NCBI GenBank assembly: GCA_950022695.1
Contig: CATLLN010000001.1
Span: 326,539 to 390,538, forward strand
Direction of reading: 5' to 3'
DNA from: an uncultured bacterium
GTDB taxonomy: Bacteria; Cyanobacteriota; Vampirovibrionia; Gastranaerophilales; Gastranaerophilaceae
DNA length: 64,000 nt
Shown: positions 26,348 to 35,424 of the stretch, in pieces
Layout: every line of letters begins with the position of its first letter
How positions within the stretch are numbered: position 1 is the stretch's first letter
Notes under the pieces: model-generated
The model's database searches: none
Told to the model about the DNA's origin: nothing
What the model saw: only the letters and a program-made list of their open reading frames with translations
Made by a program: the position numbers and the translations under genes

Positions 26348-28216
26348 CTATGAATTTCTTAAGAAATCTGCAAGTGGAGTATTTAATGTGCCGTTGTATG
26401 CAGAGGTTTCAGCGTTCAGCTTGTCGGCAACAAATTTCATATCATCTGTCCAGACAAAGTTTTTATTAACGTATTCTGCAGCGGCATCATAATCTCCGTC
26501 AATTTGTATACGGATAACTTCTTTAAGCATTTTTTTGCATGCTGGTACGACTTTTTCTATGTTTACATGAACTTTTCCGTTTTTAATTTCATAAGCTCCG
26601 CTTTCGCCAAGGTATTTACATTGCATAACCTGTCTCACACGGTGTGCAATTGAATTGTCGGGTTGAGCTTTAAGGAAATTGCTCATTACAAAGTTGATTA
26701 ATATACCTTTTCGTTCTGCGTTTGTATAGACTCCCATTTTTGTAAGTTCATCAACAAAAGAAATTGCAGCAACATCGGCTTTATTTTCTTCTAAAATATT
26801 GCGATATTCTCCAAGTTTTGCATCATTGTGGTGAGGTCCGAGTGAATGTGCATTTTCATGACCTACTGTAAAATAGTGGTTTGAATCCGGAGTTATATAT
26901 TTTATTTGTGACTTATCAAGAACTTTGTTGTAAATTTGTAATGCTTTAAATTTATTATCTCTCATTGATTTGTGGTAAACATTACGTTTGCCGCCGCCGA
27001 TTTTTAGTGATAATTTGTCTGAATTTGGCAGGTTTTCTGCAAGTGTAATTTTCCCTCTGTATTCTCCTACCGCTCCTGTTACATCAACAATATCAACATC
27101 TACCATTGCTTGATTGTCAGCACTTATGGTTTGCTCATATTCATCTTTAAATGGCATAAGCTCTGCAAGTTTTGGCATTAGAGCTTTTGATTCTTTCAAG
27201 AATTCTGTACCTTCTTTATTAACAATACCGACTCTGCCGCCTAGGAAATCTTTCGCAATAGGTGTTATTCCGTATTTTTTTAGTCTATTTAGAAGTTTTT
27301 TATTACGGAAAATAGTTTCAGTCATTTTATCTTCGTAGTTTTCGCGTGTTATGGTAAATTCAAGCGGAGTGTCTTGAAGTGATGCCCATTTTTTATCAGC
27401 ATAAGCATCAAGCATTGGGTTTGCGGTTCTCAAAGCTTGAGCCTGAAGATTTAAATATTTGTTAAAATCTTCGTTTGTTGAAACGTTTGCAGCTTTTTCA
27501 AGTTCATTTGCGGCTATAGAAAATTCTTTTTTAAATTTATCTACATAATCTATACCTTTCAAGTAATCGCCATTTCTTACTACTACTGAACGTTGATTAA
27601 GAATATTTTTGACTTCTTTATCCTTACCTTCATCTAGCATTTTAAACAGAATTGAATGGAATTCCTCAACTGATAAATCCCGTGGGTATACCCCTCTTCC
27701 AGGAGATTGTTTTAATCCTTTGGCAAGAGAAATTTCGTTGAAAAGTAAATCTTTTGCAAAAATACCTTTTTGACCTTTGAATAATTCCATTGCTGCTTCA
27801 GCATCAGGATTACCTTTTACAATCTCTTTTTCTAAATATTTTTTAAATGGAATATTATTTTCATCATCAAGCTGCAGTTCTACCTCTGCGATTGCATCAG
27901 CAGCTTTTATAAGATGTTTTAAAGCCTGTTTATCACCATCAGCGAGGTTGGTGTATTCCGGAGAGTCGTTTTTTAAAAGAGTTATTGTTAGTAATCCGTT
28001 AGGCATTGTACGTTTAATTAATTCATCTCTGTTTAGTCCGATGTCGTAGTTTTGACCGGTAAACATTACTTTGTTTATTAGTGCAAGATTATTTAAGCCG
28101 TTTGTCAGAATCATAGGATAAGAAGTATATGAAGCTGATTTAACCGGTTTTGTCTGGATATTATTATTTGTGTAAATATTGTAGTTTTTATCAATTTTAT
28201 TAATTTTCATATTCAT
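26348..28216 (-). CDS. M49-like (DPP III-like) zinc metallopeptidase, copy 2
   Basis: 622 residues; a paralogue of the next gene downstream, with the same TVGHENAHSLGP (near residue 452) and EENKADVAAISF. It differs by an N-terminal extension of about 50 Asn/Lys-rich residues that ends in KVMFTGQ. That echoes the FTGN motif of the protein at 22310. The body is soluble. GGGGAT precedes the ATG. The two copies are 81 bases apart and same-strand, so possibly one transcript. What the extension does is not known. Confidence 0.75.
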   Translation of the reverse strand: MNMKINKIDKNYNIYTNNNIQTKPVKSASYTSYPMILTNGLNNLALINKVMFTGQNYDIGLNRDELIKRTMPNGLLTITLLKNDSPEYTNLADGDKQALKHLIKAADAIAEVELQLDDENNIPFKKYLEKEIVKGNPDAEAAMELFKGQKGIFAKDLLFNEISLAKGLKQSPGRGVYPRDLSVEEFHSILFKMLDEGKDKEVKNILNQRSVVVRNGDYLKGIDYVDKFKKEFSIAANELEKAANVSTNEDFNKYLNLQAQALRTANPMLDAYADKKWASLQDTPLEFTITRENYEDKMTETIFRNKKLLNRLKKYGITPIAKDFLGGRVGIVNKEGTEFLKESKALMPKLAELMPFKDEYEQTISADNQAMVDVDIVDVTGAVGEYRGKITLAENLPNSDKLSLKIGGGKRNVYHKSMRDNKFKALQIYNKVLDKSQIKYITPDSNHYFTVGHENAHSLGPHHNDAKLGEYRNILEENKADVAAISFVDELTKMGVYTNAERKGILINFVMSNFLKAQPDNSIAHRVRQVMQCKYLGESGAYEIKNGKVHVNIEKVVPACKKMLKEVIRIQIDGDYDAAAEYVNKNFVWTDDMKFVADKLNAETSAYNGTLNTPLADFLRNS

Positions 28217-28239
28217 ATAAATCCCCTAATAAAAAAATG

Positions 28240-28710
28240 TTATTTGTGATAAGTTTCGCCTTTTAAAATTTTGAATGCTCTGTAAATTTGTTCAACGAGA
28301 ATCAGTCTTGCAAATTGGTGCAGAAATGTCATTTTTGACATACTCATTTTAAGGTTTGCACGCTTGGAAACATTATCGCCAATTCCACAGGATGAACCGA
28401 TTACAAATACTATTTCCTGTACTCCGTCATTTGTTAATTGTTCAATTTTACCGGCAAATTCTTCACTTGAAAATTGTTTTCCGTTTATTTCCATTGTTAT
28501 AACAAAATCGAGCGGTTTTATATTTGAAAGAATTTTTTCACCTTCTTCTAGAAGAATCTTATCGATAAGGTTTTCATCTTTTATTTCAATCGGCGCAAGT
28601 TCTAAAATTGACACAGAAGCATAAGGGGTTAATCTTTTCATAAATTCATTTACCCCTTCTTTTAAAAATGTTTCTTTAATTTTGCCAAGTGCAATTATTT
28701 TAATTTTCAA
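28240..28710 (-). CDS. rlmH: 23S rRNA pseudouridine-1915 N3-methyltransferase RlmH
   Basis: 156 residues, the usual size. KIIALGKIKE at the start, FVIGSSCGIG (the SAM-binding knot) and TFLHQFARLILVEQIYRAF with the C-terminal KGETYHK mark this SPOUT methyltransferase. It starts with TTG inside the end of the mscS gene (11-base overlap) with no strong ribosome binding site, so translation is probably coupled. Confidence 0.94.
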   Translation of the reverse strand: MKIKIIALGKIKETFLKEGVNEFMKRLTPYASVSILELAPIEIKDENLIDKILLEEGEKILSNIKPLDFVITMEINGKQFSSEEFAGKIEQLTNDGVQEIVFVIGSSCGIGDNVSKRANLKMSMSKMTFLHQFARLILVEQIYRAFKILKGETYHK

Positions 28711-29521
28711 CTTTTGAGTTATCGCTTTCTATATAGATTGATTGAGACGGGAAGGCAAAATCTATACCTTCTTGTCTGTATTGTTTTACAACTGCTTCAA
28801 TAAATTCTCCGCGAACTTTTAAGAATTTATCGTATGAACCGGATTTTACATATCCTCTAAATCTTATATTTATTGAGCTGTCACCAAGGTCGTGAACTGC
28901 TGTTACAAATCCGTTGTGAATTTCATTGTGTGATGCTGCAACTTCTTTTAATATATCTTGAGCTTGCTTAATTTTTTCATTGTTTGTTGAATATGTAATT
29001 CCAAATGTTATATTAATAAATCTTTTCTTGGCGCGCGAAACGTTTGTTATAATTGCATTTGCAGCAATATTATTTGGTACGCTTATTAGAAAATGATCTA
29101 GGTCGCGAATTTTTGTTGAACGTATATTGATATCTTCTACAGTACCTTCTATGTCGTTAATTTTTACATAATCTCCAACTTTATAAACGTGATCTGATAA
29201 TATTTCAATACTGCCGAAGATATTAGCTAAAGCATCTTTTGCAGCCATACCTACTGCGATACCACCGATACCAAAACCTGCAAGAATTGATGAAACTGAA
29301 TATCCTTGACTTTGTAAAAATCCTGTTAATGCTATAAATATTAATATAGCTTTTAAAAGCTTCATAATTATAGGCATAAATCGTAATAATGGCGAATTAG
29401 ATTCTGTAGTTGCAATTTTATTTCTGATTTTTCCGTCAATTATATCAAGTACTTTAAAAAGTATAATTAATAATACTATATTTATTCCAAAGGCGATTAG
29501 ACCTTTTTCCCAGTTTGGCAT
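28700..29521 (-). CDS. mscS: Small mechanosensitive channel MscS
   Basis: 273 residues with three membrane helices (about 10-30, 45-65, 70-100). The Gly/Ala-rich pore helix (GFGIGGIAVGMAAKDALANI) leads straight into the MscS beta domain (DYVKINDIEGTVEDINIRST). It opens under membrane tension to release solutes. AGGAGAAT precedes the ATG. It is the first gene of a two-gene operon with rlmH. Confidence 0.92.
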   Translation of the reverse strand: MPNWEKGLIAFGINIVLLIILFKVLDIIDGKIRNKIATTESNSPLLRFMPIIMKLLKAILIFIALTGFLQSQGYSVSSILAGFGIGGIAVGMAAKDALANIFGSIEILSDHVYKVGDYVKINDIEGTVEDINIRSTKIRDLDHFLISVPNNIAANAIITNVSRAKKRFINITFGITYSTNNEKIKQAQDILKEVAASHNEIHNGFVTAVHDLGDSSINIRFRGYVKSGSYDKFLKVRGEFIEAVVKQYRQEGIDFAFPSQSIYIESDNSKVEN

Positions 29522-29623
29522 AATATTCTCCTGTTTTTTTTATTATATGATGTAGAAAATTTTATTGTAAATATTTTATAAAAAATTTTTACTTATGTTT
29601 AAAATTTGCTAAACTGTATTATT

Positions 29624-31624
29624 ATGTATTTGTTCAAAAATCATGACAAGAATGTTTTAAAGATTCTTATATTTATAATTTGTCTTATTGCAGGTTTTTA
29701 TTTTGCAAAGGTTTATCAACCTCAGAGTAAGACAGTACGTATTTATAAACAAGCCTTAAAGGATTATGATAACGGGAATTATTCAAATTCTTATTATCTT
29801 TTTTCAAGGGTTAGTAATATGTCTAATCTTAAGCCGTTTGCAATTTATCGTCAGGCAATGTGTGCAAAAGCATTAGGGGATAAAACGTCTGAGCTTAAAA
29901 GATATCAGGAACTTTTTAAAACATATCCTAAAAATAAACTGAGTCCAGAAGCAAAATATTTGGCAGGTCAGCTTGTTGTTGATGATAATCCGTCTTTAGC
30001 TTTGAAGTATTTTAATTCTGTTTCAAAATCAAATCTTGGTGAAGATTATCAAATTGCAGCAGATTATTATATTGCCAGAATCGCAGCTTCGAAAATGAGA
30101 TATACGAATCGAAATAAGATTTTTTCAAGAAAGAAAACTGCAAAATTAGAAGAAGCTTTTAGGGCTTATCTTGAAAAATATCCGTCAGGAAGATTAGCAG
30201 TAAATGTTTGTTCTCATTGGAAAAAGTTTAATCCTAATATGAAGCCGGAAGATAAGGTTTTGATTGCTCGTGCATATCATCTTGCGGGTATGTATAATGA
30301 ATCTGAGCAGATATTAAAGGATGTAAAATTAGAACTTAGCTGGGCGCTTATGGCTGTAAATGCATATGAAACACATAATTATAGTCAGGCTAAAAACTTA
30401 ACCGAACAAGGTGTGTCAACTTATCCTGATAGTGTTAATCCTAATGATTATAATCGTGCAGTTGATAAATATTTGGATATTTTTAAATCAGATTCACAAC
30501 TTAATTATTTAATACCGCTTTTTGCGATGGCAAAAGGTAAACACAAAGATTATATCTGGAATTTAAAATGCGCAAAAGTATTAAATTCTGAAAAACTGGC
30601 ATGTTATAATGATTTATTTACTAACTTTCCGGATGGTAAATATGCACAAAATGCATTGCTGCAGATTTTTGTGATTAATATTAAAAATAAAAATTATGCT
30701 AAAGCAAGAGAGCTTGCGGCAGACTTTTTGAATAAGTATCCAAAATCCGAAAATATACCGATGGTAATGTTTTGGGCAGGTAAAATAGAACAAAAATATC
30801 ACAATACTTCTGCTATGGTATCGTATTTTCAAAATATTATAAATATGTATCCTGATTCATATTATGCTTATCGTGCTTACTGGATTTTAAAAGGAGTTAA
30901 ATCAGCTGTTATTAATGCTGATTTGGATTATAAACCTGTTGTTTATCCGTATAAGTATCCTAATGATAAAGATATTTTATCAATACTGATGTCAGTTAAG
31001 GATTATGATTTAATTACGAAGGTTATTGAAGATGAATTTATTGCAAGTTGGATTGAATATCAAAAAGGCAATTATGCATCATCTATGATAATAGCGCGCG
31101 ATGCTATGGATAAGCTGGAAGTAAAACCTGTAAAAACGGATCTCAGATGGCGGCTTGTATATCCGCAGAATTATTATAAACAAGTTAAGCGTTTTGCGGA
31201 TGTTTATAAAAATAATGATGCGCTTATGATGGCAATAATTCGTGAAGAAAGTTCGTTCAATTCTGAAGCTCAAAGCGGCGTCGGTGCGATTGGACTTATG
31301 CAATTAATGCCGACAACAGCTCATGATATTGGGTCAAAATACAGTATAGATTTTAATACAAGCTATCTGTTCAATCCCGAATTAAATATCAAGCTAGGTA
31401 ATCTTTATTATTCTACAATAAGAGGAATGCTTGATAATAAGGATTGCTCAGCAATTGCAGCTTATAATGGCGGAATAGGTTCTGTAACCAGATGGAAAAG
31501 CACGCTCCAATATAATGATACAGATGAATTTATAGAACAAATTCCATATGATGAAACTCGAAATTATGTCGTTAAGGTGTTTAGAAGCTACTGGAATTAT
31601 ACAAGAATTTATCAAAAGCAGTAA
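29624..31624 (+). CDS. Membrane-anchored Slt-type lytic transglycosylase with TPR-like repeats
   Basis: 666 residues. One membrane helix (VLKILIFIICLIAGFYFA) anchors the protein. A long alpha-solenoid of TPR-like helices (about 40-520) follows, then the SLT domain at the C-terminus with MMAIIREESSFNSEAQSGVG (catalytic Glu), IGLMQLMPTTA and AAYNGG. It cleaves glycan strands of peptidoglycan in the periplasm. ATG 29624 is preferred over TTG 29606. No ribosome binding site is seen, and TAAACT lies 8 bases before the ATG, so this too may be leaderless. Confidence 0.88.
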   Translation: MYLFKNHDKNVLKILIFIICLIAGFYFAKVYQPQSKTVRIYKQALKDYDNGNYSNSYYLFSRVSNMSNLKPFAIYRQAMCAKALGDKTSELKRYQELFKTYPKNKLSPEAKYLAGQLVVDDNPSLALKYFNSVSKSNLGEDYQIAADYYIARIAASKMRYTNRNKIFSRKKTAKLEEAFRAYLEKYPSGRLAVNVCSHWKKFNPNMKPEDKVLIARAYHLAGMYNESEQILKDVKLELSWALMAVNAYETHNYSQAKNLTEQGVSTYPDSVNPNDYNRAVDKYLDIFKSDSQLNYLIPLFAMAKGKHKDYIWNLKCAKVLNSEKLACYNDLFTNFPDGKYAQNALLQIFVINIKNKNYAKARELAADFLNKYPKSENIPMVMFWAGKIEQKYHNTSAMVSYFQNIINMYPDSYYAYRAYWILKGVKSAVINADLDYKPVVYPYKYPNDKDILSILMSVKDYDLITKVIEDEFIASWIEYQKGNYASSMIIARDAMDKLEVKPVKTDLRWRLVYPQNYYKQVKRFADVYKNNDALMMAIIREESSFNSEAQSGVGAIGLMQLMPTTAHDIGSKYSIDFNTSYLFNPELNIKLGNLYYSTIRGMLDNKDCSAIAAYNGGIGSVTRWKSTLQYNDTDEFIEQIPYDETRNYVVKVFRSYWNYTRIYQKQ

Positions 31625-31678
31625 AAATCATACTTTTGGCTTATTACATAAATTATGAAAGTGGTAAAATAAAATATT

Positions 31679-32545
31679 ATGAAAAAGATTTTAGTACTAT
31701 TTACAATTTTAATTATAAATTTAATTATTGCCAATCCAAGTTATGCTATAAAGATAGGTTTGCTGACGCAAGTTGAGGAAGCCGGAATTGGAACAAATGT
31801 TAACGGTAGAATGATTGATGTTCATACTAATAAAACTGTCTGTACATCTGATGCGATGAAAGGTTATATGCTTGTTCCTTATAAAAATGAAATTGCAGTA
31901 AAAACAGGCGGTCATTTTTATACACTTGGAACAGATTCAATTGTACTAAGGCCGGATACAGATGGTTATGTTAGTACAAAAGGTAAGTGGTATCGCGGTA
32001 AGCTTATGATTAAAAATATGAGTGGTAAGCTAACGGTAATAAATGATATTGATTTAGAAAGTTATATAAAAGGTGTAGTGCCATCTGAAATGCCTGCAAG
32101 CTGGGAATTTGAGGCATTAAAAGCTCAAGCAATAGCTGCAAGAAGTTTTGCGCTTGCAAATCTTGGTAAACAATCAAGAAATGGATATGATTTAAAAGAT
32201 AATACAGAAGATCAGGCATATGGTGGAGCCTCGGCTGAAACAAATATTACAAATAAAGCCGTAGATGAAACTCACGGACTTGTTTTGACATATGATATGA
32301 AAATAATTTCAGCATACTATTTTGCCTCAGCAGGCGGAATGACAAATACTTCAATTTGGGGTGGAGATGTTCCGTATCTTCGTGCAGTTCCGTCATTTGA
32401 TGATAATGTCAAAAAAAACGGGCATGGTGTAGGCATGTCACAACACGGAGCTAATAATTTAGCAAAACAAGGTTATAATGCATATCAAATTTTACAGTAT
32501 TTTTACCAAAATGTAAAATTTGCTAAATTAAATAATGAGTCTTAA
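31679..32545 (+). CDS. SpoIID/LytB-type secreted protein
   Basis: 288 residues with a signal peptide (KKILVLFTILIINLIIANPS). The SpoIID core begins with DLESYIKGVVPSEMPASWEF and continues with LKAQAIAARSFAL, the catalytic motif of these lytic transglycosylases acting on denuded glycan, and ends with GHGVGMSQHGANNLAKQGY. Members occur in non-sporing bacteria, including cyanobacteria. The gene lies 54 bases after another lytic transglycosylase, so both likely act on the wall. A TAAAAT stands 8 bases before the ATG, and there is no clear ribosome binding site. Confidence 0.88.
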   Translation: MKKILVLFTILIINLIIANPSYAIKIGLLTQVEEAGIGTNVNGRMIDVHTNKTVCTSDAMKGYMLVPYKNEIAVKTGGHFYTLGTDSIVLRPDTDGYVSTKGKWYRGKLMIKNMSGKLTVINDIDLESYIKGVVPSEMPASWEFEALKAQAIAARSFALANLGKQSRNGYDLKDNTEDQAYGGASAETNITNKAVDETHGLVLTYDMKIISAYYFASAGGMTNTSIWGGDVPYLRAVPSFDDNVKKNGHGVGMSQHGANNLAKQGYNAYQILQYFYQNVKFAKLNNES

Positions 32546-32560
32546 TCGCCCGTGGATATT

Positions 32561-32631
32561 GGTTTTTAGGATTTATATATCACCGGATATACCTTTATCC
32601 CTGCGTTTATGGAATTTAATATCCTAAAACC
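32561..32631 (+). other. Long branched hairpin between spoIID and hup
   Basis: GGTTTTTAGGAT (32561-32572) pairs with ATCCTAAAACC (32621-32631) with one bulged T. Inside is a perfect small hairpin TATATC-ACCG-GATATA (32576-32591). No T run follows, so it may be a weak terminator for the SpoIID gene or a structured element touching the hup promoter, whose -35 starts 2 bases later. Confidence 0.5.
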
Positions 32632-32632
32632 C

Positions 32633-32660
32633 TTGACAGACTTTAAAATAATGTTATAAT
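32633..32660 (+). promoter_or_regulatory. Promoter of hup
   Basis: Perfect TTGACA (32633-32638) and TATAAT (32655-32660) boxes with a 16-base spacer. The leader of about 68 bases contains a hairpin (CTGCGGA / TCCGTAG) and a strong AAGGAGG. Confidence 0.88.
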
Positions 32661-32734
32661 GAATTTGTCGATTACACAAATACTGCGGAATATGGTTACT
32701 TGGTCCGTAGGTTTAAGGAAGAAGGAGGTTCGTA

Positions 32735-33007
32735 ATGAACAAAGAAGAATTAGTAAAAGAAGTATCAAAAAAAGCAAAAGTTTCTCAAAAAGCAACTGCT
32801 GACATCTTATCAGCTACATTAGAAACTATTCAAAAAACAGTTTCTAAAGGTAAAAAAGTTACTTTAGTTGGTTTTGGAACTTTCGAAGCTCGCAAAAGAG
32901 CTGCTAGAACTGGTAGAAACCCTCAAACTGGTGCAGCTTTAAAAATCGCTGCTAAAACAGTTCCTGCATTCTCTGCTGGTAAAAAATTCAAAGAAGCTGT
33001 TAAGTAG
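32735..33007 (+). CDS. hup: HU-type DNA-binding protein
   Basis: 90 residues. The signature GFGTFEARKRAARTGRNPQT with the DNA-binding beta arm and the C-terminal PAFSAGKKFKEAV mark an HU/IHF-family nucleoid protein. The lysine-rich composition is typical. Its perfect promoter, strong ribosome binding site and own terminator suggest high expression. Confidence 0.96.
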   Translation: MNKEELVKEVSKKAKVSQKATADILSATLETIQKTVSKGKKVTLVGFGTFEARKRAARTGRNPQTGAALKIAAKTVPAFSAGKKFKEAVK

Positions 33008-33033
33008 TTTTTGATACTTAATTGATAAATTTG

Positions 33034-33066
33034 AGGGCGGATAATTTTTGATTATCTGCCCTTTTT
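33034..33066 (+). terminator. Terminator after hup
   Basis: GGGCGGATAAT pairs with ATTATCTGCCC (one G-T pair) around a 5-base loop and is followed by five T. Confidence 0.9.
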
Positions 33067-33149
33067 AACGTAATTTCTTTACAAATGGTTGAATAGAGTC
33101 GTTTTTCGTGGTAATATCTTTAATATAGAAATGGGGAGTGAGGTAGGAA

Positions 33150-33821
33150 ATGAAAAGTTCAACAATAAGAAGATCAACGTTATCACGTGAATCAATTGAA
33201 GTTATTGAAAATTTAGCTAAAGAACAATTGGCAGAAGATTCTTTAGGCGAATATATCAGACCGCAGGATGAAGATATAATGGAAAATTCATCAATTATTA
33301 ATAAATCTCAAGAGATTGATTTATTGTGGCAAAGTTTTAAAAGTGCACAGTTTACGACTAATTCTCCTGCCATATATGTTATAACAGGTTTTATTATTGG
33401 TGTTTTATCAACGGTAATTTTATTTGCCTGTGTAAATGCTTCATCTATCAAGTCAAAAGGTTTAAAATCCGGTTTGTTCGGGGTTGAAAAAGTTAAGACA
33501 GAACCCGCACAAACACTTGAAGAACAAGCACAAGACGCTCAAGATGAAATGAATAACAAGGTCTCAGTACCTTCAGAAGATGATTTTACAGCTCCTGCCG
33601 AATCTGTGAACACTGATACCGCACAAGCAGAAACTTCTTCTGTTGATACCTCAAAAATGAAAAAATATATTGTTAAAAATGGTGATACTGTTGAAAGTAT
33701 TATTAAAAAAGCTTATGGTTCTTATACTCCGGAAAGAGCTGAACTTATTATGAAAGCTAATAATTTGAAAACTCTTGATAGAATTAATATTGATCAAGAA
33801 TTATTGCTTCCAGCTGAATAA
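33150..33821 (+). CDS. LysM-domain membrane protein
   Basis: 223 residues. A cytoplasmic N-terminus (about 75) is followed by one membrane helix (YVITGFIIGVLSTVILFACV). A disordered, acidic and Gln/Ala-rich linker leads to a C-terminal LysM domain (KYIVKNGDTVESIIKKAYGS ... ADELIMKANNL-like, ending INIDQELLLPAE). LysM binds N-acetylglucosamine polymers such as peptidoglycan, so this is probably a bitopic wall-binding protein. The long cytoplasmic N-terminus is unusual for such proteins. The next gene starts 22 bases later, so they may be co-transcribed. Confidence 0.82.
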   Translation: MKSSTIRRSTLSRESIEVIENLAKEQLAEDSLGEYIRPQDEDIMENSSIINKSQEIDLLWQSFKSAQFTTNSPAIYVITGFIIGVLSTVILFACVNASSIKSKGLKSGLFGVEKVKTEPAQTLEEQAQDAQDEMNNKVSVPSEDDFTAPAESVNTDTAQAETSSVDTSKMKKYIVKNGDTVESIIKKAYGSYTPERAELIMKANNLKTLDRINIDQELLLPAE

Positions 33822-33843
33822 TTATTTTAACGGAGATTAAATA

Positions 33844-35391
33844 ATGAAGTTTTTCAAGAAAATTTTATTTGCAGCTATAATTACAAGTTTTATTTCTTCA
33901 AGCGCATTTTCTGTTGAAGATGTTTGGCAAAACGATTTAAGAACTAAATTTTTAAATAATGAAACAGTTATTATGGAAATTAATATTCGTTCTTTTAATT
34001 CAAAAGATTATAATGGGGACGGATTTATTCAGGAGGAACTGGGGGAAGAACGCGGAACCTTTGTTAATGCAGTTGCAAGGCTTGATGAGCTGAAAAATTT
34101 AGGTGTGAATACGCTTCATATCCTACCTATAACCCCAACAGGAAAACTAAAAGCATTAGGGACTGCTGGAAGCTTGTATTCTGCAGCAGGATATGATTCC
34201 ATAAATAAAGATTTATATGATAAAAACTCTAATTTGACACTCGAACAACAAGCAAAGAATTTTATAGAAGAAGCTCATAAACGTAATATTAGGGTAATTG
34301 TTGATGTACCGGCTTGCGCTTCATATGATATGTATCTTGAACGCCCTGACTTATTTGTTAGTTCTTCATCCGGAGAGCCTGTTGTGCCTGCTGATTGGAC
34401 AGATGTAAGATTATTATCTGTAGGTACAGAAGAGAAAATTGATGTAAATGTTTATAGTCTTTATAAAGATTTTGTCAAATATATGATGAATCTTGGAGTT
34501 GACGGTATAAGAGCAGATGTAGCACATTCAAAAACAGCGCTTTTTTGGAAAGAATTAATTAAATATTCTAGAGAAAAAGATCCGGAATTTTTGTGGCTTG
34601 CAGAATCTTCAGAACTTTGGACCGAAGCAATTTCACCGCAAGCTGTTTTTACTCCTTACGACAAACTTTTGGAAGCCGGTTTTGATGGTTATTACGGGAC
34701 ATTTGCGACACTTAAAGATTGGAACAAATCAAAAGACTTGTATTACAACATAACTGAAACTCTGAATAATGTAAAAAAATTTAAGGAACAAAAAAGTGTA
34801 ATCGGAAGCTTTACCACTCATGATGAAGTAAGTCCGATACTTTTAAAAGGACCTGTATTTAGTGATATGATGATATGGCTGAATGCTACATTACCGGTTA
34901 ATTCTTATTTTGTAGATGGTTTTCAAACAGGGGATGATTACTTATATCGAAAAGGTAATAAGCTTGCAGAATCTACAAATACTGATGATGATATGTATTT
35001 TACTCATCGCGGGAAGATTGATATATTTAATCTTTCAAGAAAACCGGGGGGAAAGTATGATGAACTTAGAAACGATTTTTTGCTTGCAAATAATGTGAAA
35101 AAAAGTGTTCTTTCTGTATTAAATGAAGGTACTTTTACACCTTTAAAAACAAATAATCAAAAAGTTTTTGCATATATGTTTGCAAATAATATTAAGAAGG
35201 TCATAACAATAGGTAATTTAGATTTTGATCATAGTACAAAAGTTACAGTGAAAGTTCCAAAATTTAATCCTAAAAAGCAAAATCTTTTGCCGATAAAAAT
35301 TTCAACAATGCCGGATTCTAAGAACGGAAGGGTTATGTTGAATCTTAATCCCGGTGAAACAGTTGTTATAATTATTCACGAATTATTATAA
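33844..35391 (+). CDS. Secreted GH13 alpha-amylase-family enzyme
   Basis: 515 residues with a signal peptide (KKILFAAIITSFISSSAFS). Three GH13 catalytic sites are visible: the nucleophile Asp in GIRADVAH (about residue 225), the acid Glu in WLAESSEL (about 254) and the third Asp in TTHDE (about 325). An early DGFIQEELGEERG and LGVNTLHILPI fit the barrel entry. The family acts on alpha-glucans; exact substrate and whether it is hydrolase or transferase are not clear. The C-terminal domain is beta-rich. It is probably periplasmic and for uptake of dietary starch-like glucans. Confidence 0.87.
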   Translation: MKFFKKILFAAIITSFISSSAFSVEDVWQNDLRTKFLNNETVIMEINIRSFNSKDYNGDGFIQEELGEERGTFVNAVARLDELKNLGVNTLHILPITPTGKLKALGTAGSLYSAAGYDSINKDLYDKNSNLTLEQQAKNFIEEAHKRNIRVIVDVPACASYDMYLERPDLFVSSSSGEPVVPADWTDVRLLSVGTEEKIDVNVYSLYKDFVKYMMNLGVDGIRADVAHSKTALFWKELIKYSREKDPEFLWLAESSELWTEAISPQAVFTPYDKLLEAGFDGYYGTFATLKDWNKSKDLYYNITETLNNVKKFKEQKSVIGSFTTHDEVSPILLKGPVFSDMMIWLNATLPVNSYFVDGFQTGDDYLYRKGNKLAESTNTDDDMYFTHRGKIDIFNLSRKPGGKYDELRNDFLLANNVKKSVLSVLNEGTFTPLKTNNQKVFAYMFANNIKKVITIGNLDFDHSTKVTVKVPKFNPKKQNLLPIKISTMPDSKNGRVMLNLNPGETVVIIIHELL

Positions 35392-35423
35392 AAAAAGTCC
35401 CGATTTAATCGGGACTTTTTTTT
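35391..35423. terminator. Bidirectional terminator between the GH13 gene and ftsH
   Basis: AAAAAAGTCCCGATT pairs with AATCGGGACTTTTTTTT. Confidence 0.92.
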
Positions 35424-35424
35424 A

